From Mycobacterium sp. WUMAC-067 (GTDB taxonomy: Bacteria > Actinomycetota > Actinomycetes > Mycobacteriales > Mycobacteriaceae): a DNA stretch of 64,000 bases. The DNA lies in the NCBI RefSeq assembly GCF_020217485.1, contig NZ_JAEKMI010000009.1, forward strand, positions 103,803 to 167,802, given 5' to 3'. Below are positions 57,304 to 64,000 of the stretch, piece after piece. Positions within the stretch are counted from its first letter, which is position 1. Every line of letters begins with the position of its first letter. The notes below the pieces were generated by a model. That model did not search any database and was not told where the DNA came from. It saw nothing but the letters and a program-made list of their open reading frames with translations. The position numbers and the translations under genes are program-made.

Positions 57304-57420
57304 GTGTCTGGTCTCAAGTCGAAAGTCATTCTTGCCGTCATGCTGGCGCTCACTTTCCCCACGGCAGCGGCCTGCACGGGCACTTTCACGTGCCCAACCT
57401 GCACTGTCGTCCCTTTTTAG
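57304..57420 (+). CDS. 38-residue secreted cysteine peptide, family not recognised
   Basis: GTG 57304 to TAG 57420. The first 22 residues form a short signal peptide (MSGLKSKVILAVMLALTF then PTAAA) with a basic start, hydrophobic core and an Ala-x-Ala-type end. The mature part reads CTGTFTCPTCTVVPF: 15 residues with three Cys and four Thr, including a CPTC pair like a thiol-redox or metal site. The N-terminal Cys after Ala gives a weak lipobox as well, so lipidation is possible. No modification enzyme gene is adjacent (MerR regulator follows on the other strand). Support comes from promoter, ribosome site and signal peptide; homologues were not searched. Confidence 0.6.
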   Translation: MSGLKSKVILAVMLALTFPTAAACTGTFTCPTCTVVPF

Positions 57421-57488
57421 CGCTCCACTGTTAGGTCGCGCGCTCACGGCATGAGGCGGCCGAGGACATTCCCGAAAGCCACCGCCGC

Positions 57489-58406
57489 TCAGGCCGAAGA
57501 GCTCGATTCGGCGAGATAGTCCGCCAAAATGCGGCTCACGAGCGACTCGATATTGGATTCGATCGAGGACGCGAGCGTGGCGGTGACCGTCGCCACCGCT
57601 TGAGTCCGGAAGCGCACCAGCATGGTGATCAGCTCGGCGATCTCGGCATCGGCCGGCAGCGGCTCGCCGGGCTTGATGCGGTCCAGCACGTGCTCGGCCC
57701 CGGCGCGCACCAGCATGTCGCTGATCTTGTCGATCTCGGGCACGATCTGCTCGTGCAGGTCAATGAGCTTGTCGAATTCGACGCCGTAGCCGCGGATCTC
57801 GTTGAACGCTTCGATGAGCTTCGGCCGGGTGAGGGTGGCTTGCGGCCCGTCGATCCGGATCAGCTGAAGGGCGACCAGGCGCTCGAACGCGTGCGGGTCG
57901 TCGACGAGTCGCTGGGCGTCGGCCAGCGGCAGGGTTTCCGGCTTCTCGGTGGTCCACGGGCCCGCGATGGCGGTTTCGAGGCCCAGCACGTCGCCGAGGT
58001 TTTTGCCTTCCTCCCACGCGCTGAGCATTTCTCGTACGTGCGCAATGGTGTAGCCGCGGTCAAGCATCGAGGTGATCAGCCGCAACCGCGTCAGGTGGGT
58101 GTCGTTGAACAACGCGATCCGCCCGACGCGCAGCGGCGGGGGCAGCAGCCCGCGGTCGCGGTAGACGCGGATATTGCGAGTCGTGGTGCCCGCCAACCGC
58201 GCCAGGTCGTCGATTCGGTACTCACCGGAGTTCGCGCCGCCGTGCGGGTGACGGACCGCCGCGTCGAAGAGCTGCGACACCGCGCCCTCGATGAGCTGGC
58301 GATATTCCCGCGATTGGCGCCGCACGCGTTTCGGCGCGCGCCGCACGTTGTGCAGCACGCCCGCGATGGTGCCGGGCTCGGGCCGCGACGCGCGCTCGGT
58401 TGCCAT
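57489..58406 (-). CDS. MerR-family transcriptional regulator
   Basis: 305 residues from ATG 58406 (AGGA upstream). The MerR helix-turn-helix is at about residues 62-130: EYRIDDLARLAGTTTRNIRVYRDRGLL and LTRLRLITSMLDRGYTIAHVREML. The remaining 175 residues form a helical effector domain, longer than metal-sensing MerR proteins and without Cys metal ligands, so a lipid or drug ligand is more likely. It is the downstream partner, 14 bases away, of the monooxygenase operon and probably controls it. Confidence 0.88.
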   Translation of the reverse strand: MATERASRPEPGTIAGVLHNVRRAPKRVRRQSREYRQLIEGAVSQLFDAAVRHPHGGANSGEYRIDDLARLAGTTTRNIRVYRDRGLLPPPLRVGRIALFNDTHLTRLRLITSMLDRGYTIAHVREMLSAWEEGKNLGDVLGLETAIAGPWTTEKPETLPLADAQRLVDDPHAFERLVALQLIRIDGPQATLTRPKLIEAFNEIRGYGVEFDKLIDLHEQIVPEIDKISDMLVRAGAEHVLDRIKPGEPLPADAEIAELITMLVRFRTQAVATVTATLASSIESNIESLVSRILADYLAESSSSA

Positions 58407-58420
58407 GTCAGTCCTGCATC

Positions 58421-59923
58421 TCAGGCGGACCGGGTCGCGTGTGCCCGGGCGTGCGCCACCGCCTGATAGTCCTCGTACCGGAAATCCCTCATCTGGCGAA
58501 GATACTGCGTGGCGAAGCCGGGATACATCGACCCGTTGAATCCGTCCTTGGTGAGGTACCAACTGCGGCAACCTGACATCCAGGTCGTCTTGGTCAGCCG
58601 GCGCTGGAGATCCTCGTTGTGGCGACGTTGGACGTGTTCGCGCACATCGAGGTAGCGCAGGTCGTCGTTGAGGATGGTGGTGATGCCGCGGACCACGTAG
58701 TCCAGCTGGCCCTCGATGTAGACCAGCAGCGAGTTGTGCCCCGGCCCGGAGTTGGGGCCGGTCATCACGAACAGGTTTGGATAGCCGTGCACGTTGATGC
58801 TCTTGTAAGCCTGTGCGCCATCGGCCCATTCGGCGGCCAGCGAGCGCCCGCCGAGCCCGGTGACCGGAAACGGCGGACCGGTCAGATGCACGTCGTAGCC
58901 GGTGGCGAACACGATGCAATCCAGGTGGTGCTCGATGCCGTCACTGGTGCGGATGCCGGCCGGGCTCAACGTGGCGATCGGCCAGTCGATGAGCTTGCAG
59001 TTGTCGCGCTGCAGCGCGGGGTAGTAATCGCTGGAGACCAGCATGCGCTTACACCCCGGCCGGAAGTCGGGTGTCAGCTGGCGGCGCAGCCACGGATCCT
59101 TCACCTGAGCGCGCAGGTGCGCCCGCCCGAGCCGGGCCACCAGCGACGTCAGCGGCGTGTCCCACACCAGCGCCGTCGCGCTGGCTTCGTGGCCCCAGTA
59201 GAGGGCCTGGCGCGCAAGCTGTTGGGTGGCAGGGACTTTGGCGAACAAGGCTTGCACGGACGGTGGGGTGGCGACGTCCAAGCGCGGCAGCACCCAGCAC
59301 GGCGTGCGCTGGAAGACCTTGACGAATTCGGCCTTCTTGACCAGCTCGGGGATGATCTGGATGGCGCTGGCGCCGGTGCCGATGACCGCGACGCGCTTGC
59401 CCGCGAAGTCGTAGTCATGATCCCAGCGGGCGCTGTGGATCTTGTGCCCGCGGTAGCTGTCCAGGCCGCGGATGTCGGGGAAGCTGACGTCGGACAGGGG
59501 GCCGGAGGCCAGCACCACGGTGCGTGCGCGAAACTTCTTGCGGTTCTTGGTGGTGGCGGTCCAGACGCCGGCTTCCTCGTCGAAGGACAGGTCCTTCACC
59601 TCGTGGCCGAACTTTATGCGGCCGCGAATGTTGAATCGGTCCGCCATGTCCTCGAGGTGGCGATAGATTTCCGGGGCGGGGGAGTAGGTCCGCGACCAGG
59701 TCGGGTTCTTGACGAACGAGTACGAGTACAGCAGTGAGGGGACGTCGCAACTGGCACCGGGATACGTTGTGTCGCGCCAGGTTCCGCCGACCCGGTCCGC
59801 ACGCTCCAGTATCACGATGTCGTCGACTCCGGCTTCGGCCAATCGAATCGCCGCGCCTAGTCCGGTGAAGCCGGCCCCGATGATCAGCGCCGCATGGGCA
59901 CCGTTGTTGTTCGCCATGCTCAT
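58421..59923 (-). CDS. Flavin-containing monooxygenase, Baeyer-Villiger type
   Basis: 500 residues from ATG 59923, overlapping the preceding stop (ATGA); an ATG at 59917 is also possible. FAD loop GAGFTGLGAAIRL near residue 14, NADPH loop GTGASAIQI near 190, the Baeyer-Villiger fingerprint as YRGHKIHSARW (FxGxxxHxxxW type) and the late FATGYD motif. It should insert oxygen into a ketone or oxidise a heteroatom using NADPH and oxygen. Content resembles MymA (Rv3083) of the M. tuberculosis cell-envelope operon, which also sits with an SDR and a lipase. Confidence 0.87.
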   Translation of the reverse strand: MSMANNNGAHAALIIGAGFTGLGAAIRLAEAGVDDIVILERADRVGGTWRDTTYPGASCDVPSLLYSYSFVKNPTWSRTYSPAPEIYRHLEDMADRFNIRGRIKFGHEVKDLSFDEEAGVWTATTKNRKKFRARTVVLASGPLSDVSFPDIRGLDSYRGHKIHSARWDHDYDFAGKRVAVIGTGASAIQIIPELVKKAEFVKVFQRTPCWVLPRLDVATPPSVQALFAKVPATQQLARQALYWGHEASATALVWDTPLTSLVARLGRAHLRAQVKDPWLRRQLTPDFRPGCKRMLVSSDYYPALQRDNCKLIDWPIATLSPAGIRTSDGIEHHLDCIVFATGYDVHLTGPPFPVTGLGGRSLAAEWADGAQAYKSINVHGYPNLFVMTGPNSGPGHNSLLVYIEGQLDYVVRGITTILNDDLRYLDVREHVQRRHNEDLQRRLTKTTWMSGCRSWYLTKDGFNGSMYPGFATQYLRQMRDFRYEDYQAVAHARAHATRSA

Positions 59924-60840
59924 GCCGCCGGCTCGTGGGTGAGTTCGCTGACCCAAGTCGGTACCGACGGCAGCAGGGGCCGCGGATATCGGTCGGAAAG
60001 CCACACCATCGAATTCGCCAGCAGGTGGTACGGGTGGCGGGGATTTGTGACCACGCCGGCGTAGCGCCTCAGGAACCGATAAGTCGGCACCCGCTTGGTG
60101 CGTTCGCCGCGGTCGCCAAGCTCCCTGAATCGCTTCACGGCCCGGTAAAGCCGCTCGGGCTCCAGACCCATCGCGGTGATCTCGTTGCGGATCCTGTTGA
60201 TCAGCGGTGCACCCATGATCGCGCCGATGATGAGACCCGGAGTGGCATTGTGACCGATGAAGTCGATCAGCAGCCGCCGGATCTTCGCGTGCCCGATCAT
60301 GTCGAGAACCTCGAAATCGACGACCAGATGGCGTGATTCGTCATTGTTGATCTTCTCGAAAACCTGGTGACAAACGGGGTCGTGCACCTCGTCGAGGAGG
60401 AATTTCAACAGGGCGCCGTCCAGCGCGACTTCGAGCATCGGGATGACGGTGCCGAGCAGAGACAACGGCATGTCGTCGGCCCAGCGGTCCAGCCAGTCGA
60501 TGGCCAGCCGGATGTTCACGTTCGGCTCGGGAATCTCACCATCCTCGAGCATGCCCCAGCGCTTCATCAGCGCCAGTTCGGCGTTGGCGTGGCGCTGTTC
60601 CTCGGCGTGGAAGTAGCGGTAGATCTCGGCGATGGTCGCCGTGGGTGCCTTCTTCGCGAGCGCCGCGAAGCCCCTGGCGCCGATGTTTTCGATCCAGCAC
60701 AGGTCGGCCATGAACGCCTTGAGCTGGGGCCGCTGTTCGTCACTGATCATGTCGGCGCCGGGCGCGTCCCAATCGATGTCGGCGAGTGCCCACTGCCGGT
60801 CTTTGATCTTGGCGAGCATGGCTTCCATGTCTATGGCCAC
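59920..60840 (-). CDS. Ferritin-like di-iron protein
   Basis: 306 residues from GTG 60840 (AAAGGA 10 bases upstream); ATG 60828 has no such site. Two metal motifs in a long helical protein, EIYRYFHAEEQRHANAE (ExxxxxxxEExxH) and NNDESRHLVVDFEVLD (DExxH), predict a carboxylate-bridged di-iron centre as in ferritin-like oxygenases. It might be an N- or C-oxygenase acting before or after the overlapping monooxygenase. The substrate is unknown. No signal peptide. Overlaps both neighbours closely, so it belongs to the operon. Confidence 0.8.
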   Translation of the reverse strand: MAIDMEAMLAKIKDRQWALADIDWDAPGADMISDEQRPQLKAFMADLCWIENIGARGFAALAKKAPTATIAEIYRYFHAEEQRHANAELALMKRWGMLEDGEIPEPNVNIRLAIDWLDRWADDMPLSLLGTVIPMLEVALDGALLKFLLDEVHDPVCHQVFEKINNDESRHLVVDFEVLDMIGHAKIRRLLIDFIGHNATPGLIIGAIMGAPLINRIRNEITAMGLEPERLYRAVKRFRELGDRGERTKRVPTYRFLRRYAGVVTNPRHPYHLLANSMVWLSDRYPRPLLPSVPTWVSELTHEPAA

Positions 60841-60866
60841 CGGGAAGGTCCTTTCCAGTCGGGCGT

Positions 60867-61712
60867 TCAGGGCAAGTTGATGCGGGAGAGCAGGCCGGCC
60901 GTACGCGTATAGGCCTGCGGGGCCAAACGTTTGATGTTCCAGCCGACCTTGGCGTCGAACTGCGGCATGCAGTACAGCTCGCCGCGGTCGTGTGCGTCGA
61001 GGCAGGTCCGCGCGACCTTCTCCGCGGACAATCCGGTCCAGCGCATCAATTTCGCGGCGAGTTCGCTGGATTGTTCGCTGATGCGGCCGGACTCGAGAAT
61101 GTTGGTCTTGACGAAGGTCGGGCACAGCACGGTGACTCGCACTGGTGTTCCGGCCAGTTCGGCGGCCAGCGTCTCGGACAACGAGAGGACGCCGGCCTTG
61201 CTGACGTTATAGGCGGCCATACCCGGGGCGGCGCCGAATGCCGCCGCGGAGGCGACATTGATGATGCCCCGGGGCGCACGGGACTCGGCGTCGCGCAGGA
61301 TCGGGGTGAACACATGGCAGCCGTGAATGGGGCCCCAGAGGTTGATCCCCAACGTCCATGACCAATCATCCAGCGGCGCATCGCCGATCGCGGCGCCGCC
61401 GGCACCGACGCCGGCATTGTTGATCACCAACGTGGGTGCCGCTGCGAACCAGTCCTGCGATTGTTCGGCCAGCGCCTGCACCTCGTCGAATCGCGATACG
61501 TCGCAACGGATTGCTATCGCTTTTCCGCCGTGCTCGGCGATCGTGTCGGCCGTGCGTTGGGCCGCGGTCTGGTCGATGTCACTGCACACGACCGCGCCAC
61601 CGCGACGGCCGAGTTCGACGGCGAAGGCTGCGCCGATGCCGCTTCCGGCGCCCGTCACCACCGCCGAGGCGGCGTGGCTGATTTTCGACCGGTTGAGGAT
61701 TCTGTCCAACAT
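60867..61712 (-). CDS. Short-chain dehydrogenase/reductase
   Basis: 281 residues from ATG 61712. NAD(P) loop VVTGAGSGIGAAFA, NNAGVG, catalytic Ser in NVASAAAFG and YNVSK (YxxxK) are all in order. The C-terminal tail (NIKRLAPQAYTRTAGLLSRINLP) is longer and basic, as in lipid-acting mycobacterial SDRs. It starts 3 bases before the preceding lipase gene stop, so these are coupled. It probably interconverts an alcohol and ketone that the monooxygenase acts on. Confidence 0.88.
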   Translation of the reverse strand: MLDRILNRSKISHAASAVVTGAGSGIGAAFAVELGRRGGAVVCSDIDQTAAQRTADTIAEHGGKAIAIRCDVSRFDEVQALAEQSQDWFAAAPTLVINNAGVGAGGAAIGDAPLDDWSWTLGINLWGPIHGCHVFTPILRDAESRAPRGIINVASAAAFGAAPGMAAYNVSKAGVLSLSETLAAELAGTPVRVTVLCPTFVKTNILESGRISEQSSELAAKLMRWTGLSAEKVARTCLDAHDRGELYCMPQFDAKVGWNIKRLAPQAYTRTAGLLSRINLP

Positions 61713-61714
61713 CG

Positions 61715-62725
61715 TCAGTGGGCCTCCTCGGCCGGGGTGCGGGCATCCTGCAGGGCGTGGGCGATGAATCGCGCTACGTAGGCCATGGCTTTGGCGGCCT
61801 CCGGGGTCATGCGTGGCAACGCTTGGAAGACGTGCACCTGGTGGGGCCAAATCTGCAGTTCGCATCGGCCCCCGGCCGTTTGGATGTCGTCGGCGAGTTG
61901 GCGCGCATCCTCTTGCAGCATCTCGGCGCCGCCGGCCTGGATCAGCGTGGGCGGAAGCGCGGGGCCGCCCGCAACGTCGAGTGTCAGCCGCTGATGCGTG
62001 AGTTCGACGCCGCTGTGGTAAAGGCCGACCAACCGCACCGCGTTCGCGGCGCTGGTGGCGGGGTCGGGGCGTATCCGTTCCCGGGCGAGCGCCAGTTCGA
62101 ACGTGAGGTCATACAGGGGAGAGAACAACACTTGTGCCGCAGGATGGTTGGCGGAGACGTCGGGTTGCAGCAGCAGGTCGACGGACAGGTGGCCGCCCGC
62201 CGAATCTCCGGCGATCACAATCTGTTTCGGTGGCACGCCGCAGGTGTTCACCAGCCAGTCCCAGCCCGCGCGGACGTCGTCGGCCGCGGTGGGGAAGCGG
62301 TGACGCGGTGCCAGTCGGTAGTCCACGCAGAACACGGGAAGTCCGGTCAAGGACGAAAGCCAGGATGTCAACCGCCGGTGCGTCTTTGGCGAACACACGG
62401 CGTACCCGCTGCCGTGCACGTAGTAGATGGCTCCCGCGGTTGTCGATGAGCGCTCGGTTTCGCTGGTGGGCGTGCGCGGCCCGTAGACCCATTCGCCCTT
62501 GATGCGGCGCCCGTCGGGCAGCCTGGTGTCGACCGGTTCGACACGAGTGCCCGCCAGCGAGGGGCCGAAGGTTCCCATGATCCTGGCGATGATCTGGCGC
62601 GAGAGCCACAGACCCCATGCCCGCTCGGGCGGGATCACGCTGGTGATCGGCCGAAGGGTGTACGCGCTTACCGCCGCCGCGCCGCGGGATCGCAACGAGC
62701 CGCGAGCCGGAACGCCGTCCGTCAT
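61715..62725 (-). CDS. Alpha/beta-hydrolase of the hormone-sensitive lipase family
   Basis: 336 residues from ATG 62725. The oxyanion motif is HGSG (YYVHGSGYAV, one residue off the usual HGGG), the nucleophile is Ser in GDSAGGHLSVD and the His lies in WPHQVHVFQ. It should cleave an ester, perhaps the Baeyer-Villiger product. It is the first gene of the minus-strand operon (esterase, SDR, di-iron protein, monooxygenase, MerR). Sequence and context resemble LipR/Rv3084 of the mymA operon, though a small carboxylesterase with broad range is equally possible. Confidence 0.85.
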   Translation of the reverse strand: MTDGVPARGSLRSRGAAAVSAYTLRPITSVIPPERAWGLWLSRQIIARIMGTFGPSLAGTRVEPVDTRLPDGRRIKGEWVYGPRTPTSETERSSTTAGAIYYVHGSGYAVCSPKTHRRLTSWLSSLTGLPVFCVDYRLAPRHRFPTAADDVRAGWDWLVNTCGVPPKQIVIAGDSAGGHLSVDLLLQPDVSANHPAAQVLFSPLYDLTFELALARERIRPDPATSAANAVRLVGLYHSGVELTHQRLTLDVAGGPALPPTLIQAGGAEMLQEDARQLADDIQTAGGRCELQIWPHQVHVFQALPRMTPEAAKAMAYVARFIAHALQDARTPAEEAH

Positions 62726-63295
62726 ACAACGCAGTCAACACCAAATGGTGACATTGGTCAATGGCAGGTTTGGGGTGGGTGCGCCGCATCCTTGATCGCC
62801 CGTGTAGGTTCTCAGCTTCGGTGTCACATTCTCAGTTGAGATGTCATATGGATGTCATATATGACACGAACCTGAGACGAAGACCCGTGTAGCTGGCGCT
62901 CGGCCCGACGAGTCGTCCGATGGTTCGGCGACTAAGCGAAGCGCCTGCACGAGAGCATTATTCGACTACTAACTCTTTGGCGCTGCCGGCATTAGTAGCT
63001 GATGACGACGCTGTGCAATTGGCTTTCGCGACAAAAGTCGGTGGGCCATCGCCTCTGATCACGGCGGGAGCACCGTCACTAGTGGCTGACGGAGGTGGTC
63101 TTATCGGCGCCTGGCGGCCGCGCGCAAAGCGTGGTTGATACGACCGCGCGTCGTTTTGCGCTGCTACACGTGCGAGATGCGGTCTGCATCAGGGGTATTG
63201 ACCTACAGCTCCGCTCGTTGACAAGGAGATTGATCGAGGATCACAGCAGTTACCAACGAAAAGAATGCAGCATGAAAGCCGACCGTAGGCGGCGC
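62726..63295. other. Gene-poor stretch with an IS-like repeat element
   Basis: About 570 bases with lower GC than the rest of the window. Apart from the repeat element at 62799-62892 there is no convincing gene; reading frames on the plus strand at 62920-63138 and 63095-63376 have no ribosome site, no family motifs and irregular codon use. Confidence 0.5.
62799..62892. mobile_element. 76-bp repeat-rich element flanked by 9-bp direct repeats (possible MITE or IS scar)
   Basis: CCCGTGTAG occurs at 62799-62807 and 62884-62892. Between them are imperfect inverted arms (TCTCAGCTTCGGTGTCA at the left, and the complement of TGACACGAACCTGAGA at the right), a GATGTCATAT direct repeat (62840-62849, 62851-62860) and the perfect palindrome TGTCATATATGACA (62853-62866). 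The flanking repeats look like a target-site duplication. No transposase is present. Confidence 0.45.
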
Positions 63296-63523
63296 TTATT
63301 CCATTGGCTCGACGCGATGTCCTGGCAGCCAGGCAGACAAACCTTCCCGGATCCCCCGATCTGTCTCTTCCCCTAGGGCTGGGCTGCCCGCTGGAGCTAT
63401 GTCTTGGCAGCTACAGCTGAGGGTGCCGAACGGACTCGGGTCGGCACTGGCCAGTGCGGCTTCCCCGACGGAGCCGATAGCGATAGCAGCGCAAACCAGC
63501 ACCTGGATAATCACTTGAGTCAA
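63296..63523 (-). CDS. Small secreted protein with CSC motif
   Basis: 75 residues if it starts at the TTG at 63523; no better in-frame start was found and the ribosome site is weak. A hydrophobic N-terminal core (VIIQVLVCAAIAIGSVGEAAL) ends ASADP, a good signal-peptidase site, and the mature part DPSPFGTLSCSCQDIAPAG then SPALGEETDRGIREGL resembles small secreted mycobacterial proteins of unknown function. The basic n-region usual for a signal peptide is missing from this start, so the 5' end may be damaged: an ATG in the other frame at about 63552-63550 runs MRRQITGRPG straight into a stop. Confidence 0.5.
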   Translation of the reverse strand: MTQVIIQVLVCAAIAIGSVGEAALASADPSPFGTLSCSCQDIAPAGSPALGEETDRGIREGLSAWLPGHRVEPME

Positions 63524-63915
63524 CCTGGCCGACCGGTGATTTGTCGCCGCATGCTCAACTCGGTGTGCCTCAAGGCCGTCGAGTTGAGCAGAAGCACCAC
63601 ACGTGTAGCCGACGGATACAGTGGCGTCAGACCAACATCTTTCGATGTAGTCGACACTACCCCCGTAGGGTATCGTGGTCAATACTTCCGGCCGCGCGCC
63701 ACTTAGACCGTCGTGCCGAACTCAGGGCCGTGCCGGGGCGGTGGACGGCTAATCCACTCTCGGCTGGCGGCCTCGTCGAAAGCGCGGAAGCGCCACAAAA
63801 CCGGCCACGGCCAACCTTGTTGGCTCCCAACGGCCCCCGTTCCAATCTCGTGCCGACGGGTACTGCAAGGTGGTGGGGCCCGACCAGCGCCCGTCCGGTT
63901 TGCCTTCGCCGACCA
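63524..63915. other. Stretch with no supported gene
   Basis: About 390 bases. A minus-strand frame at 63703-63927 translates to a Trp/Arg/Pro-rich sequence without a ribosome site or recognised motif. No repeats or RNA gene seen. Confidence 0.4.
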
Positions 63916-64000
63916 ATGCACATCCACGCAGCGGGAAAGCCTCTGGGCGCCCGGGCTCAGGTAGCCGCGACGGCACTGATTGCTACCGGCGGGTTGATGG
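63916..64000 (+). CDS. Start of an exported or membrane protein gene (partial at window end)
   Basis: From ATG 63916 the frame is open to the last base and reads MHIHAAGKPLGARAQVAATA then LIATGGLM, a basic n-region followed by the start of a hydrophobic core, as in signal peptides. Only 28 residues are inside the window, so the product cannot be named. Confidence 0.4.
   Translation, partial: MHIHAAGKPLGARAQVAATALIATGGLM

Noticed and set aside
62920..63376. Two plus-strand frames in the gene-poor end
   Set aside because: No ribosome sites, irregular codon use, and the second overlaps the secreted-protein gene on the other strand.
63703..63927. Trp/Arg/Pro-rich 74-codon minus frame
   Set aside because: Overlapped by several other frames, no family motif; may be part of a repeated sequence but cannot be supported alone.

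Overview
The window is high-GC actinobacterial DNA from a nontuberculous Mycobacterium, probably a slow grower. MmpL/MmpS transporters, PapA and FadD lipid genes, mycobactin MbtI and the OctT/GpgP methylglucose-lipopolysaccharide genes all point to this genus. The backbone follows the order known in M. tuberculosis around Rv2419c-Rv2386c, read in reverse: gpgP, octT, degV, [island], comEA, comEC, holA, rpsT, ATP-grasp/alpha-E/transglutaminase, RNase Z, CBS protein, PemK-like, lepA, lppR, GH15 trehalase, subI-cysT-cysW-cysA, cysH-sirA, hemW, SbtA-like permease, mbtI. Several genes expected from that map are not seen: eis, the PE24 gene, Rv2390c and rpfD.

Region 1 (1-1947) is the end of the MGLP block plus degV. 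Region 2 (about 2.0-28.3 kb) is an accessory lipid island where eis would lie. Its core matches the trehalose polyphleate (TPP) locus: a bimodular 3,674-residue PKS diverges from papA3, mmpL10, a PE-PPE-domain hydrolase and an FAAL-type fadD. The same strand continues into a DapB-fold reductase-like gene and an mmpS/mmpL4-5-type pair. A PPOX protein and two acyl-CoA dehydrogenase genes close the island.

Region 3 (28.4-43.0 kb) is housekeeping: DNA uptake, replication, translation, a three-gene ATP-grasp/alpha-E/transglutaminase operon, an inserted HxlR/DoxX pair, RNase Z, LepA and two tandem LppR-type lipoproteins. Region 4 (43.0-52.4 kb) holds a trehalase and both sulfate-assimilation operons (uptake: subI-cysTWA; reduction: sirA-cysH). 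Each operon is preceded by a very short cysteine-rich reading frame that begins 6-7 nt after a -10-like hexamer. This arrangement predicts cysteine-responsive attenuation through leaderless leader peptides.

Region 5 (52.4-57.4 kb) has hemW, an SbtA-like permease, a small conserved-looking ORF, mbtI under an IdeR-type box and a 38-residue secreted cysteine peptide that I do not recognise. Region 6 (57.5-62.7 kb) is a MerR regulator followed by an overlapping operon of flavin monooxygenase, ferritin-like di-iron protein, SDR and HSL-type esterase, similar in content to the mymA system. Region 7 (62.7-64.0 kb) is sparse: a 76-bp repeat-rich element flanked by 9-bp direct repeats, one probable small secreted protein, and the start of a gene that runs off the window.

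No tRNA, rRNA, CRISPR array or intact insertion sequence was seen. Functional assignments come from reading motifs and gene order by eye; no database search was run.
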